Shown: positions 17,081 through 26,163 of the stretch, one piece after another
Layout: the number at the start of each line of letters is the position of its first letter
Numbering within the stretch: the stretch's first letter is position 1
Source of the DNA: Salibacterium aidingense DSM 18341
GTDB lineage: Bacteria > Bacillota > Bacilli > Bacillales > Marinococcaceae
Direction: 5' to 3'
DNA length: 64,000 nt
NCBI RefSeq assembly: GCF_000429685.1
Contig: NZ_AUCI01000009.1
Span: 1 to 64,000 of the forward strand
Translations under genes and position numbers: made by a program
Notes under the pieces: generated by a model
Seen by the model: only the letters and a program-made list of their open reading frames with translations
Told to the model about the DNA's origin: nothing
Databases searched by the model: none

Positions 17081-17989
17081 ATGAATAACAGAGAAAATAG
17101 GACTTTAAAGCGAGAAACCAGATCAAAACTAATAGCTTATGCTTTTATTCTTCCTGCCTTATTGTTCTTCCTGTTTATCGTAGCATATCCGTTGTTTACG
17201 GTTTTGTGGGACAGTTTTCAGATAAAAAATCTTATTAATCCCGAAACTCAGGGATTTGCAGGTTTAGATAATTATATCAGTGTCCTTCAGAATCCCAATT
17301 TTATACCTGCCTTATGGAATACAATTGGTTGGACCGTCCTGTCTGTCACAGGGGAGTATGTACTAGGGATTACTTCCGCTTTAGCATTAAATCAGAAAAT
17401 AAAAGGCAGGGCCATTTTCCGGGGAATTATCATTATTCCGTGGGTCGTACCTATTGTTATCGCAGGGATGACCTGGACATGGATGCTTACTCCGGATTAT
17501 GGCGTATTAAACATTTGGATGGCAGACCTCGGCATTATTGATGAACCATATTATTGGCTGGGGGAAAAAGATACTTCCTTGTTAACAGTTGTTATCGTTA
17601 ATATTTGGAGAAGTTTTCCTTTTTATACTATTTGCTTTCTTGCGGCTTTACAAGCCGTAAATAGAGAAATGGTAGAGGCTGCAGCAATAGATGGTGCGGG
17701 TATTATTACTCGTTTTCGTAAGATAATTTTACCTGAGCTTAAGAGTGTTTCAATGGTTTTAATCTTTATCCATGTTATATGGACATTTATCAACTTTGAT
17801 TTTATATGGATTATGACACAAGGCGGTCCTGCCAGGGCTTCAGAAACGCTTCCGATTATGATTTATAAATTCGCTATGGAGGAGTTTAATGTGGGTATCG
17901 CGTCGGCTCTTTCCTCCATGATGCTGGCTTTCATGCTGCTTGTGTTTATCATGTATTACCTGTACACTTCAACGAAAAACAAAGGGTAA
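17081..17989 (+). CDS. Oligosaccharide ABC transporter permease, MalF type
   Basis: This inner-membrane subunit has 302 residues and six predicted helices (first about 19-40). The EAA coupling loop is visible as EAAAIDGAGIITRFRKIILPEL, slightly varied, and contacts the ATPase. The TQGGPARASETLPIMIYKFA stretch is typical of MalF/UgpA-type permeases. It pairs with the next gene three bases downstream. Confidence 0.93.
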   Translation: MNNRENRTLKRETRSKLIAYAFILPALLFFLFIVAYPLFTVLWDSFQIKNLINPETQGFAGLDNYISVLQNPNFIPALWNTIGWTVLSVTGEYVLGITSALALNQKIKGRAIFRGIIIIPWVVPIVIAGMTWTWMLTPDYGVLNIWMADLGIIDEPYYWLGEKDTSLLTVVIVNIWRSFPFYTICFLAALQAVNREMVEAAAIDGAGIITRFRKIILPELKSVSMVLIFIHVIWTFINFDFIWIMTQGGPARASETLPIMIYKFAMEEFNVGIASALSSMMLAFMLLVFIMYYLYTSTKNKG

Positions 17990-17992
17990 ACA

Positions 17993-18862
17993 ATGGGGGA
18001 AGGAGCGAAGGACGGAATGCTCATCAGCCGTAAAATGAAAATTGTCTTGAAGATATTGACGTATTTAACATTGGTTTTGTTCACCCTGTTTTGCTTATTT
18101 CCTTTTATATGGATGGCTTTAACTGCATTAAGGCCGCGCGAGGAAATACGGAGCACGAATCCCACGTTATGGATTGAAAACCCGACATTAGAAAACATTA
18201 CAAACGTGTTAACAAATACGCCGTTTCTCACCTTTTTTCAAAATAGTGTTATTGTTGCCTTTTCCGCAACTTTTCTATCGATAGTAGTTTCGATATTCAG
18301 CGGATATACGTTGAGTCGATTCATGAAATACAGCGGGGTAAAGCTGGTGAGTTTTACGATGCTTTTATCCCAGATGGTTCCTCCGGTGTTACTGCTGATC
18401 CCACTCTACGTCATTATGAATCAATATGGTATTTTAAACACCCATTTGTCTTTAATTGTGGCGTATACTACATTTACAATCCCGTTATGTTCTTTCATGC
18501 TTACAAGTTTCTTTGCTTCTATTCCAACTGATTTAGAAGAAGCCGCGGAAATGGACGGATGTTCAAAAATTGCTACCATTATTAGAATTGTACTGCCGAT
18601 TTCGATTCCTGGAGTCATTGCTACGGGATTATATGCGTTTGTCAATGCATGGAATGAATTTATGTTCGGTTACGTTTTTATTAACGATTCCGAACTAACC
18701 ACCCTTACGCCGGGTATTATGCTCTTTCAGGGAATTTACGGAACAGACTGGGGAAGTATTATGTCAGCTTCTGTCTTGAGCGTACTACCGGTGCTGGTTG
18801 TTTTTGTTTATATTCAGCGTTATCTCATAGAGGGAATGGCTGCTGGAGCAGTGAAAGGATGA
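17993..18862 (+). CDS. Oligosaccharide ABC transporter permease, MalG type
   Basis: This is the partner permease, 289 residues with six helices. The EAA loop reads EEAAEMDGCSKIATIIRIVLP, and the NAWNEFMFGYVF stretch is typical of MalG. ATG 17993 gives eight extra residues before a second ATG at 18017. The second has AAGGAG 12 bases upstream and may be the true start. The stop overlaps the first ATG of the GH36 gene. Confidence 0.92.
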   Translation: MGEGAKDGMLISRKMKIVLKILTYLTLVLFTLFCLFPFIWMALTALRPREEIRSTNPTLWIENPTLENITNVLTNTPFLTFFQNSVIVAFSATFLSIVVSIFSGYTLSRFMKYSGVKLVSFTMLLSQMVPPVLLLIPLYVIMNQYGILNTHLSLIVAYTTFTIPLCSFMLTSFFASIPTDLEEAAEMDGCSKIATIIRIVLPISIPGVIATGLYAFVNAWNEFMFGYVFINDSELTTLTPGIMLFQGIYGTDWGSIMSASVLSVLPVLVVFVYIQRYLIEGMAAGAVKG

Positions 18863-18867
18863 TGACA

Positions 18868-20955
18868 ATGTCGGAAAGGATTGAAATGGAAGAAAACGGA
18901 TTATTTTTGACAATTGAAGTCACGGAAGAGAAGGATGTCAGGCTGCTACATTTTGATCACTCCCCTCTCACCGAAGATCTGGCCGAATCTCAGAAAAATG
19001 TAAGAAGATTAGTTGAAGTTCAGGTTTCCGGTGAGAACCAGAATGATCATCATAGCATGAAACATACTGGTACAATGCCTGGGGCACGGTTAATATTTGT
19101 GCGACATGATTTATTTAATACTGCTGTTGGAAAAAGACTAAAAATAATAATGAAAGATGAAAAGTCTTTGCTGAACGTCACGTGGCATGCCCAATTTTAT
19201 AACGATATTCCAATCATCCGGACTTGGACGGAATTAGGCAATGAAGGGGACTCTACACTGGGTATTGAATATGTGTCTTCGTTTGCATGGACCGGGGTTG
19301 GGGAAGTAACCGAGGCTCAGGATATGATGCTTTATCTTCCACACAACACATGGTACGGGGAAGGGAATTGGAAAGCCTGCACTCTGAAGGAAATGGGATA
19401 TTACCCTGTTAACGATTTTTCGATGAAACGAATTCATGTAACCAATACCGGAACATGGTCTTCCTCAGAATTTGCTCCTGTAGGAATATTAGAAAAAATG
19501 CCATCAAGCAATACGTTATTTTGGCAAATTGAACACAATGGTTCCTGGCATTGGGAAATTAGTGATATTAAAAGGATGCTTTATCTTCAATGCAGCGGTC
19601 CTTCGGAAGCTGAAAACCATTGGTGGAAATCTTTACATCCCGGAGAACATTTTTCAACCGTGCCTGTTGCAGCGGGGGTTGTAGAAGGAGGAATGCAGGA
19701 TGCTCTTCAGTCGCTGACTAATTATCGAAGAGCGATTAGACGCGACAACTGGGACAATAAAAAACTTCCTGTCATTTTCAATGATTACATGAACTGTTTG
19801 TTTGGTGATCCGACCACGGAAAAACTGCTGCCGCTTGTAGATGCCGCTGCAGAAGCAGGGTGTGAAATTTATTGTATCGATTGCGGCTGGTATGCCGATG
19901 GGAAATGGTGGGATGAGGTAGGTGAATGGTATCCCTCCACTGTTAGATTTCCAGGAGGCATTACGGAAGTGATAGACAAGATCAAAAAAAGAGATATGAT
20001 TCCGGGATTATGGCTTGAAATAGAGGTCATGGGGATTAACAGTAAGATAGCGGCCAACGTTCCGGATGACTGGTTTTTCTGCCGCCACGGCCGGAGGGTT
20101 ATTGATCATTCCCGCTACCAGCTCGATTTCAGAAACCTGGAAGTGAGAAACTATGCAACTGGTGTCGTAGAAAGATTAGTCAACGAATATGACATAGGAT
20201 ATATAAAAATGGATTATAACATTAATGCAGGAATTGGCACAGAAATAAAGGCTGACAGTTTTGGAGATGGTTTGCTGGAACATAACCGAGCCTATTTGAC
20301 ATGGCTGGATTATATCTTTCAAAAATTCCCTGATCTTATAATCGAAAACTGCGGAAGCGGCGGCATGAGAATGGACTACGCCTTATTACAGCGGCATTCT
20401 GTTCAATCTACCAGCGATCAGACGGATTATATTAAAAACGGCATTATTGCTGCATCCTCCGCCACGCTGGTGACACCGGAACAGGCAGCAGTGTGGTCTT
20501 ATCCATTAAAAGATGCTGAATTTGAGGCTGTTGCTTTTAACATGATAAACAGTATGCTTGTAAGAATTCACCAAAGTGGAGAATTATCACAGATTAATTC
20601 CACAGCGTTTGATCTGATTAAAGAAGCTATCGCATGTTATAAAGAAATAAGAGCGGTCATTCCTATGGCTGAGCCGGTTTGGCCGACAGGAATTCCAGAT
20701 TGGGACGATGCTTGGATGAGTTTTGCTTTAATATATGACAGTCATCTCTACCTTGCAATATGGAGGATACACGGAGAAGAATCTTCCTTTACGATTCCCC
20801 TCGATTCTATTCAAAACAAAGAAGTGGATATTCAGCTGAAGTATCCAGTAGAAGCGGATATTAATTGGGAAAGGGGGGTGAAGGAAAAAAATAATATTAT
20901 AGTAAATATTCCAACCAAATATAGTGCACGCCTGCTGGAAATCGAGATTTTTTGA
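18868..20955 (+). CDS. GH36-family glycosidase (alpha-galactosidase or beta-L-arabinopyranosidase)
   Basis: This cytoplasmic retaining glycosidase (695 residues, no signal peptide) splits terminal alpha-D-galactosyl, or the stereochemically similar beta-L-arabinopyranosyl, residues. An N-terminal beta-sandwich is followed by a (beta/alpha)8 barrel from about residue 300. The nucleophile is D449 in YIKMDYN and the acid/base is D517 in STSDQTDY. ENCGSGGMRMD, CGWYADGKWW and GLWLEIEVM are family marks. Three ATG codons occur at 18859, 18862 and 18868. The last is chosen because AAAGG lies nine bases before it. Its place behind the transporter says it acts on the imported oligosaccharide. Confidence 0.92.
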   Translation: MSERIEMEENGLFLTIEVTEEKDVRLLHFDHSPLTEDLAESQKNVRRLVEVQVSGENQNDHHSMKHTGTMPGARLIFVRHDLFNTAVGKRLKIIMKDEKSLLNVTWHAQFYNDIPIIRTWTELGNEGDSTLGIEYVSSFAWTGVGEVTEAQDMMLYLPHNTWYGEGNWKACTLKEMGYYPVNDFSMKRIHVTNTGTWSSSEFAPVGILEKMPSSNTLFWQIEHNGSWHWEISDIKRMLYLQCSGPSEAENHWWKSLHPGEHFSTVPVAAGVVEGGMQDALQSLTNYRRAIRRDNWDNKKLPVIFNDYMNCLFGDPTTEKLLPLVDAAAEAGCEIYCIDCGWYADGKWWDEVGEWYPSTVRFPGGITEVIDKIKKRDMIPGLWLEIEVMGINSKIAANVPDDWFFCRHGRRVIDHSRYQLDFRNLEVRNYATGVVERLVNEYDIGYIKMDYNINAGIGTEIKADSFGDGLLEHNRAYLTWLDYIFQKFPDLIIENCGSGGMRMDYALLQRHSVQSTSDQTDYIKNGIIAASSATLVTPEQAAVWSYPLKDAEFEAVAFNMINSMLVRIHQSGELSQINSTAFDLIKEAIACYKEIRAVIPMAEPVWPTGIPDWDDAWMSFALIYDSHLYLAIWRIHGEESSFTIPLDSIQNKEVDIQLKYPVEADINWERGVKEKNNIIVNIPTKYSARLLEIEIF

Positions 20956-20967
20956 AAGGGGTTTCTT

Positions 20968-23538
20968 ATGAAAAAACGATTAACATTAGCAGCATTAAGT
21001 TTGATTATGGCTGCAGGGGCAATTGGCACTAATGACACCGTCAAAGCGGAAGAGGGGGAGGTGTTAAAAGTTGATCTATCAAGCAGTACCGGCGAAATTA
21101 GACACGGTGCATCCGGTTTTCTATATGGATTGGGGGATAAAGATAATCCAAGTAAAAATTTAATAGCTCCCCTCAGCCCGCAGGTTATTGCCCAAAAGGC
21201 ACCCGATGGTTTGCAGCATCCAAATGGAGATGCTCTGGATGTGGCTGAAAGTTATGCGGATGCTGGAGGAAAACAGATTCAAATTTATATCCAGGATCGT
21301 CTGGAAGAATGGCCGTATGAGGACATTGGTCTGGAAGAATATAAAGATATCGTCGATGAAGTCGTTACAAAGGTCAAACAGCATCCCCAACAAGACAAAT
21401 TTGCTTATGTCCCTTTTAATGAACCTGATTATATTTGGTATTCTATGGAAGGAGAGAAAAAAACGGAGTTTTTCGAAGATTGGAAAGAAATATATCATTT
21501 TATTAGAGAAAGGGATCCAGACACTCCGATAGTTGGGCCCAACACTGCTAATTATAATGAAGAATTTTTTGAAGATTTCTATGAGTTCGCAGCAAAACAT
21601 GATGTCCTCCCTGATATAACAAGTTGGCATGAATTGTCTAACGACTTTTATGAAGGGTGGTATGATAGATATGACAGCTATAGGGCGATAGAAAATCAAT
21701 TAGAAATTGAAGAAAGAGAAATATCTATTAATGAATATGCTCAGTTTATGGACTTGTCCACCCCGGGTCAATTGGTCCAATGGATGACGAGATTTGAAAA
21801 TTCTAAAGTGGATGCTTCTTTAGCCTACTGGCACATTGCCGGAAATCTGAATGATCTGGCAGCAGAAACAAATGTCCCTAACGGAGCATGGTGGCTGTAT
21901 AAATGGTACGGCCAGATGACAGGAGAGACAGTCAAAGTAACCCCTCCTGAGAGGAATGAAGCAGGACTGCAGGGAATTGCTTCGTTGGATAGTGAAAAAA
22001 GGCAGGCCCGAGTGATTTTGGGAGGGACAAACGGACAAGCCGATGTTGAAATAGAAGGGCTTAATGAATTAACGAACAACAACCAGCAGGTAAATGTGAA
22101 AGTAGAAGCAACCGATTGGAGTGGTCATAAAGGCGAACAGGGTAAACCTGATCTGCAGTATCAGAAAACACGAAAAGTCAATAATGGAAAAATAACTGTT
22201 CCAGTTGAAAATATGGACCCAATGGCAGCTTATCAAATACAGGTATCCCCAAAAACAAAAGATAAAGACAGTAATGATCAATATTGGAAAGGAACATTTG
22301 AAGCCGAAGATGCAGAATTGATAAATGCCCGGACTGTTCCAAGCGGTTCTTTGGAAAACCCTGGAGAAAATGCATCATCCGGTGAAGAACATGTCGGATA
22401 TATTGATTATGATGACAGCAGGGTTAATTTTCAGGTAAACGTTCCGGAAGCAGGAAGGTACACGATGGACATTTTTTATGGAAACGGGACACGAAGTATG
22501 GCTCAGCAAATAATGAAAGTCAATGATCAAGACTGGGAATTCATTGACTATCAACCTACGCCAGACTGGACATTTTTCGGAACTAAACAAGTCGAATTAA
22601 AACTTGAAAAAGGCGAAAATGACATCACGTTCGGTCGTTATGCTGAATCAATCGGAGGCACAGAAGGCGGAGGAGTGACCTTGGATAAGATTGACCTTCA
22701 ACCGGTAAAAGAGGACGCCGCAGTACTCTACGAGGCTGAGGATCAAACCCTGTCCGGTGCTGCTGAAATAGATTATCGGCCTAAAAAAAATAAAGGAAAT
22801 GCGGTAGTTAGTTTCAGCCAGGAAGAAGCAAGTTTGGAATTTGTTATCTATGCGGATGAAAACGCGGTGCACGAGTTAAATTTTCAATATTTATTAGAGG
22901 AAGCAGCCAAAAAAAGAGAGGATTATAAATTAAACCTATATGTAAATAACGATAGGCTTAAAAACATGTCATTCAGTGAAAATAGAGCAGGTGCTTTGCA
23001 TACGAAAGAATTATTTTTGGAAAAAGGGATTAATAGAGTGAAATTGCAAAAAGATGCAGGAGAGGAAGTTCCCGTGTCTATTGATCATGTAGTGGTCGAA
23101 AACAGCAGCTTGAATAATCAGCAAAGTTATGAAGCGGAAGAAAATAGGGCGGCAGGAGATGTAATGATTGAAAAAGATCCCTATGCAAGCAACGGCAGAT
23201 ATGTAGAAGATATTGGGAACGGTGCAGAAAATACGCTGATTTTTGAAGATATCGAAGTTTCGGTTGCAGGAGATTATAAAATGATTGTACGTTATGCGAA
23301 TGATGAAAGATGGGAAGGACATGACTATAATCTTGACGTGGTAGACCGGTATGCCGATATTACCGTAAATGAGGAAGAATCGCAGCGCCGTTATTTTAGA
23401 ACAACCTATGGCTGGAATAGTTACAGAGAAAAAGTGGTGGACGTTTCATTGAATCAAGGAAACAATACTATTGAATTTTCAAATGAAGAGGCTTACGCTC
23501 CCAATATTGATCAAATTAAAATCGTTCGTAATCAATAA
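20968..23538 (+). CDS. Secreted clan-A glycosidase (GH39-like) with carbohydrate-binding modules
   Basis: This exported protein has 856 residues and a Sec signal (KKR start, hydrophobic 6-19, cleavage after VKA near 27). The catalytic barrel spans about 35-345. E152 in VPFNEPDY is the likely acid/base and E256 in ISINEYAQ the likely nucleophile, the classic clan GH-A pair. A beta domain (about 350-425) follows, then three CBM35/CBM6-like modules that each open with EAED or EAEE (near 435, 582 and 716). It has no anchor, so it is free or glycan-bound outside the cell. From memory, bifidobacterial GH39 enzymes that release galactosyl- or arabinopyranosyl-arabinose from gum arabic are the nearest functional match. 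The family is not certain. Confidence 0.78.
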   Translation: MKKRLTLAALSLIMAAGAIGTNDTVKAEEGEVLKVDLSSSTGEIRHGASGFLYGLGDKDNPSKNLIAPLSPQVIAQKAPDGLQHPNGDALDVAESYADAGGKQIQIYIQDRLEEWPYEDIGLEEYKDIVDEVVTKVKQHPQQDKFAYVPFNEPDYIWYSMEGEKKTEFFEDWKEIYHFIRERDPDTPIVGPNTANYNEEFFEDFYEFAAKHDVLPDITSWHELSNDFYEGWYDRYDSYRAIENQLEIEEREISINEYAQFMDLSTPGQLVQWMTRFENSKVDASLAYWHIAGNLNDLAAETNVPNGAWWLYKWYGQMTGETVKVTPPERNEAGLQGIASLDSEKRQARVILGGTNGQADVEIEGLNELTNNNQQVNVKVEATDWSGHKGEQGKPDLQYQKTRKVNNGKITVPVENMDPMAAYQIQVSPKTKDKDSNDQYWKGTFEAEDAELINARTVPSGSLENPGENASSGEEHVGYIDYDDSRVNFQVNVPEAGRYTMDIFYGNGTRSMAQQIMKVNDQDWEFIDYQPTPDWTFFGTKQVELKLEKGENDITFGRYAESIGGTEGGGVTLDKIDLQPVKEDAAVLYEAEDQTLSGAAEIDYRPKKNKGNAVVSFSQEEASLEFVIYADENAVHELNFQYLLEEAAKKREDYKLNLYVNNDRLKNMSFSENRAGALHTKELFLEKGINRVKLQKDAGEEVPVSIDHVVVENSSLNNQQSYEAEENRAAGDVMIEKDPYASNGRYVEDIGNGAENTLIFEDIEVSVAGDYKMIVRYANDERWEGHDYNLDVVDRYADITVNEEESQRRYFRTTYGWNSYREKVVDVSLNQGNNTIEFSNEEAYAPNIDQIKIVRNQ

Positions 23539-23555
23539 AACAACTAAAGCAGCTG

Positions 23556-23584
23556 AAAAAGAGAGGTTTTGGCCTCTCTTTTTC
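23556..23584 (+). terminator. Terminator of the oligosaccharide operon
   Basis: AAAAAGAGAGG and CCTCTCTTTTT form an 11-pair stem with a TTTTGG loop and run on into a T-rich tail. Confidence 0.9.
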
Positions 23585-23640
23585 TTTGGTCAATCATGGT
23601 ACAATGAAATGGATATTTTTAGAAAAAGGGGAGGTCAAGA

Positions 23641-23841
23641 ATGCCGGAAGCAGTGTATTGGGGAGATGTGCTATTTTCCCTGCTCACGTTTGCTGTTATT
23701 GCGGTTGTCCTTGTTCTTGTAGCGCTGCTGATTATGCAATTTCTCCAGAAAAAGCGGAAACAGAGAGAATCAGAAGAAATGAATGAAAAACTGGACAAGA
23801 TTATTTCTCTTCTTGAAAAAGAAGATGGTTTTCGGAAGTAA
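23641..23841 (+). CDS. Small membrane protein, DUF4083-like
   Basis: The protein has 66 residues: one hydrophobic helix (about 9-34), then a basic patch (KKRKQRE) and a short amphipathic, probably coiled-coil tail (NEKLDKIISLLEKE). This pattern is common in small Bacillus membrane proteins annotated DUF4083, whose function is unknown. A good AAAGGGGAGG site precedes the ATG. The crcB genes follow in the same direction, but a shared transcript is only an assumption. Confidence 0.72.
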   Translation: MPEAVYWGDVLFSLLTFAVIAVVLVLVALLIMQFLQKKRKQRESEEMNEKLDKIISLLEKEDGFRK

Positions 23842-23895
23842 AGGAAAGGAGTATGATAAACCTATACTCGCTCAAAAAGTGAAGGTGTGGCAAAC

Positions 23896-24270
23896 ATGAA
23901 AAATGTAATAGCGGTTGGGATAGGTGGAGCAGCGGGTACATATCTTCGTTATATTATAAACACGCAGCTTCCCGCTGATTTTCCAGTTGGAACGATGATC
24001 GAAAATATCACAGGAAGCCTATTGCTTGGACTGCTGTCCGGCTGGTTTGCAGTGAAAACCCCGCGGGATTGGGTCAAAGCTGGATTGGGCGTCGGTCTTT
24101 GCGGCGGATACACGACCTTTTCTGCTTTTGCTGCAGATACGGTGGATCTCTACACCGGGCAGATGATAGCTCCGGCGGTATGGTATATGTTCGTTACGCT
24201 GTTTCTTGGGATTATTTTTGCTATGATAGGGTTTGCTGCCGGGCAGAAAGCAGGAGGGGAGCACCTATGA
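23896..24270 (+). CDS. crcB1: Fluoride channel subunit CrcB (first copy)
   Basis: This Fluc/CrcB protein (124 residues, four membrane helices) exports toxic fluoride as part of a dual-topology dimer. GGAAGTYLRYI, the conserved asparagine of MIENITGS and GLCGGYTTFSAF, which holds the pore phenylalanines and the sodium site, are all present. The frame extends to a GTG at 23887, but ATG 23896 sits eight bases after AAGGTG. It overlaps the second copy by four bases. Tandem pairs with opposite topology, as in Bacillus, usually form heterodimers. No fluoride riboswitch was found upstream. Confidence 0.94.
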   Translation: MKNVIAVGIGGAAGTYLRYIINTQLPADFPVGTMIENITGSLLLGLLSGWFAVKTPRDWVKAGLGVGLCGGYTTFSAFAADTVDLYTGQMIAPAVWYMFVTLFLGIIFAMIGFAAGQKAGGEHL

Positions 24271-24644
24271 CAGCATTGTGTCTGACGGCAGGAGGAGCGC
24301 TCGGAGCGATATGCCGCTACCTGCTTGGAAAATGGTTTGGACGATTTCAGTCCACCATACCGTTTCCGATCCCGATGCTGTTCGTTAATATTGCCGGTTC
24401 TTTCGGCCTTGGTCTTTTTTTTGGCGGATTCTATGGAGGGATACCGGCAGAGGCTTATACCGACCCGTGGTTTCTTTTCGGCGGTGTTGGTTTTTTTGGT
24501 GCATTTACAACGTTTTCCACATTCAGCATGGAGGCGTTTCATTTGCTGGAAAAAAGAGAATATCCGACTTTATTAATATATACGGGGTTATCCGTTGGCG
24601 GAGCTTTCCTTAGTTTTGGGACAGGATTGTGGATAGGAGGCTGA
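24267..24644 (+). CDS. crcB2: Fluoride channel subunit CrcB (second copy)
   Basis: This is the partner Fluc subunit, 125 residues with four helices. GGALGAICRYLLG, LFVNIAGSFGLG and FFGAFTTFSTFSME carry the family's conserved Asn and Phe residues. The ATG overlaps the stop of crcB1 (ATGA) and has AGGAGGGG upstream, so the two are translated as a pair. Confidence 0.94.
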   Translation: MTALCLTAGGALGAICRYLLGKWFGRFQSTIPFPIPMLFVNIAGSFGLGLFFGGFYGGIPAEAYTDPWFLFGGVGFFGAFTTFSTFSMEAFHLLEKREYPTLLIYTGLSVGGAFLSFGTGLWIGG

Positions 24645-24871
24645 TGAAATGGAAGAACTCCGTTTCTGAGCGATCGGTCGATAGAGCGCTTTACGTTTAG
24701 GAGACCCTGACGGAATAGTGGTTCAATAAGCTTGGTGTATCCAAAAGTTGTTATAGCAGGGATCAGGGTGACAGGTTCGGTATTTGAAAACGAACGACTC
24801 TTCTGGTTTCCTATGGAAGGAAAACACGCGGCTGGAAAGGCTTTCGGACGAATAGAAGCGTATATCCCTGA
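24645..24871 (+). other. Intergenic region with an unassigned open stretch
   Basis: Between crcB2 and the dgoD promoter there is no recognised gene. A frame is open from 24711 to the TGA at 24873-24875, about 54 codons ending FGRIEAYIPD. It has protein-like composition but no start codon with a ribosome site. It may be the tail of a decayed gene or chance. Confidence 0.3.
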
Positions 24872-24900
24872 TTGACAGGTATTGGGACGAGTCCTATAAT
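24872..24900 (+). promoter_or_regulatory. Consensus sigma-A promoter of the galactonate dehydratase gene
   Basis: TTGACA (24872-24877), a 17-base spacer and TATAAT (24895-24900) match the vegetative consensus at all twelve positions. Such a strong promoter normally needs a repressor. Confidence 0.88.
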
Positions 24901-24940
24901 GTGTAGCAATTCTTACATTTTATGATATAAAAAGAACAGC

Positions 24941-24957
24941 GTTCCTTAATAAGGAAC
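24941..24957. promoter_or_regulatory. Perfect palindrome in the dgoD leader, probable operator
   Basis: GTTCCTTA-A-TAAGGAAC is an exact dyad with 8-base arms. It lies about 35 bases downstream of the predicted transcription start and directly before the AAAGGAGAGG ribosome site. It may be a repressor roadblock, or a small hairpin that competes with the ribosome site. Confidence 0.65.
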
Positions 24958-24973
24958 AAAGGAGAGGTGTATA

Positions 24974-26122
24974 GTGAAAATTACAGGGTATGAACTATTC
25001 CAGGTCCCGCCAAGATGGTTATTTTTGAAAATCGAGACGGATGAAGGACTTATTGGATGGGGAGAGCCGGTGATTGAAGGGCGGGCCCATACGGTCAAAG
25101 CAGCTGTGGAAGAATTGATGGAATACATAGATGGCCGGGATCCCCTTCGGATAGAAGATCACTGGAACATGTTGTACCGCTCTGGTTTTTATCGCGGCGG
25201 GCCGATTCTGATGAGTGCCCTTGCTGGTATTGATCAGGCGTTGTGGGATATTAAAGGGAAATACTATAACGCTCCCATTTATGATTTGCTGGGCGGCGCA
25301 TGCCGGGATTCGATCCGTGTTTATTCCTGGATTGGCGGGGACCGGCCGGCAGATGTGGGAGAAGCTGCGAAAAATGCGGCAGACACCGGATTTACGGCAA
25401 TAAAAATGAATGGAACGGAAGAACTGCAGTATATCGATTCCTATGAAAAAATAGATGCCGTTGCTGAAAGGGTTGCAGCGGTCCGGGAAGCCGTCGGGAA
25501 AGGCGTCGGCATCGGTGTCGATTTCCACGGCAGGGTGCATAAACCCATGGCGAAAGTGCTGGCAAAAGAATTAGAACCTCATCGTCCGATGTTTTTAGAA
25601 GAACCGGTGGTCCCGGAAAACAACGAAGCACTCCGGGATATTGCCAATCATACTCACATCCCGATTGCGACGGGCGAGAGAATGTTTTCAAGGTGGAATT
25701 TCAAACCGCTTTTGGAAGATGGATATGCTGATATCATACAGCCGGATTTGTCTCATTCCGGCGGTATTACAGAAACGAAAAAGATTGCATCGATGGCAGA
25801 AGCATATGACGTTGCGGTCGCGCCGCATTGTCCGCTCGGCCCGATCGCCCTGGCTGCCTGCCTGCATGTGGATGCTACCTCCCACAACGCTTTTATCCAG
25901 GAGCAGAGCCTTGGAATTCATTACAATAAAGAAAATGATCTACTGGACTATATTAAAGACCGCCATGTATTTAACTACGAGAACGGCCATGTTAGAATCC
26001 CTCAGGGAGCAGGACTTGGTATAGAAATCAATGAAGACTATGTGAGAGAACGGGCAGCCGAAGGCCACAATTGGAAAAATCCAGTCTGGCGCCACGCTGA
26101 CGGCAGTATTGCAGAATGGTAA
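24974..26122 (+). CDS. dgoD: D-galactonate dehydratase
   Basis: This enolase-superfamily enzyme converts D-galactonate to 2-keto-3-deoxygalactonate (De Ley-Doudoroff route). It has 382 residues and is very close to E. coli DgoD, with [35 protein letters not shown] and WRH-AD-S-AEW at the end. Metal ligands are the D of VDFHGRV, the E of LEEPVV and the E of TGERMFS. The [14 protein letters not shown] stretch holds the catalytic histidine. The start is GTG behind AAAGGAGAGGTG. No kinase or aldolase for the product lies next to it, so these must be encoded elsewhere. Confidence 0.95.
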   Translation: MKITGYELFQVPPRWLFLKIETDEGLIGWGEPVIEGRAHTVKAAVEELMEYIDGRDPLRIEDHWNMLYRSGFYRGGPILMSALAGIDQALWDIKGKYYNAPIYDLLGGACRDSIRVYSWIGGDRPADVGEAAKNAADTGFTAIKMNGTEELQYIDSYEKIDAVAERVAAVREAVGKGVGIGVDFHGRVHKPMAKVLAKELEPHRPMFLEEPVVPENNEALRDIANHTHIPIATGERMFSRWNFKPLLEDGYADIIQPDLSHSGGITETKKIASMAEAYDVAVAPHCPLGPIALAACLHVDATSHNAFIQEQSLGIHYNKENDLLDYIKDRHVFNYENGHVRIPQGAGLGIEINEDYVRERAAEGHNWKNPVWRHADGSIAEW

Positions 26123-26125
26123 AAG

Positions 26126-26163
26126 AAATCCGCCGCTGACTTGTCATCAGCGGCGGATTTTTT
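26126..26163. terminator. Bidirectional terminator between dgoD and rpiR
   Basis: AAATCCGCCGCTGA and TCAGCGGCGGATTT form a 14-pair stem with a seven-base loop. T-runs lie on both sides, so it may also end the convergent regulator gene. Confidence 0.9.

Noticed and set aside
21160-21699. 179-codon minus-strand frame inside the secreted glycosidase gene
   Set aside because: It is antisense to a gene with a clear signal peptide and catalytic motifs. Composition is atypical and there is no ribosome site.
23842-23895. Fluoride riboswitch before crcB
   Set aside because: The leader is too short and lacks the conserved crcB motif (GATGG and CTGATG elements).
25019-25540. 173-codon minus-strand frame inside dgoD
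   Set aside because: It is an antisense shadow of a strongly conserved dehydratase gene, with no start signal.
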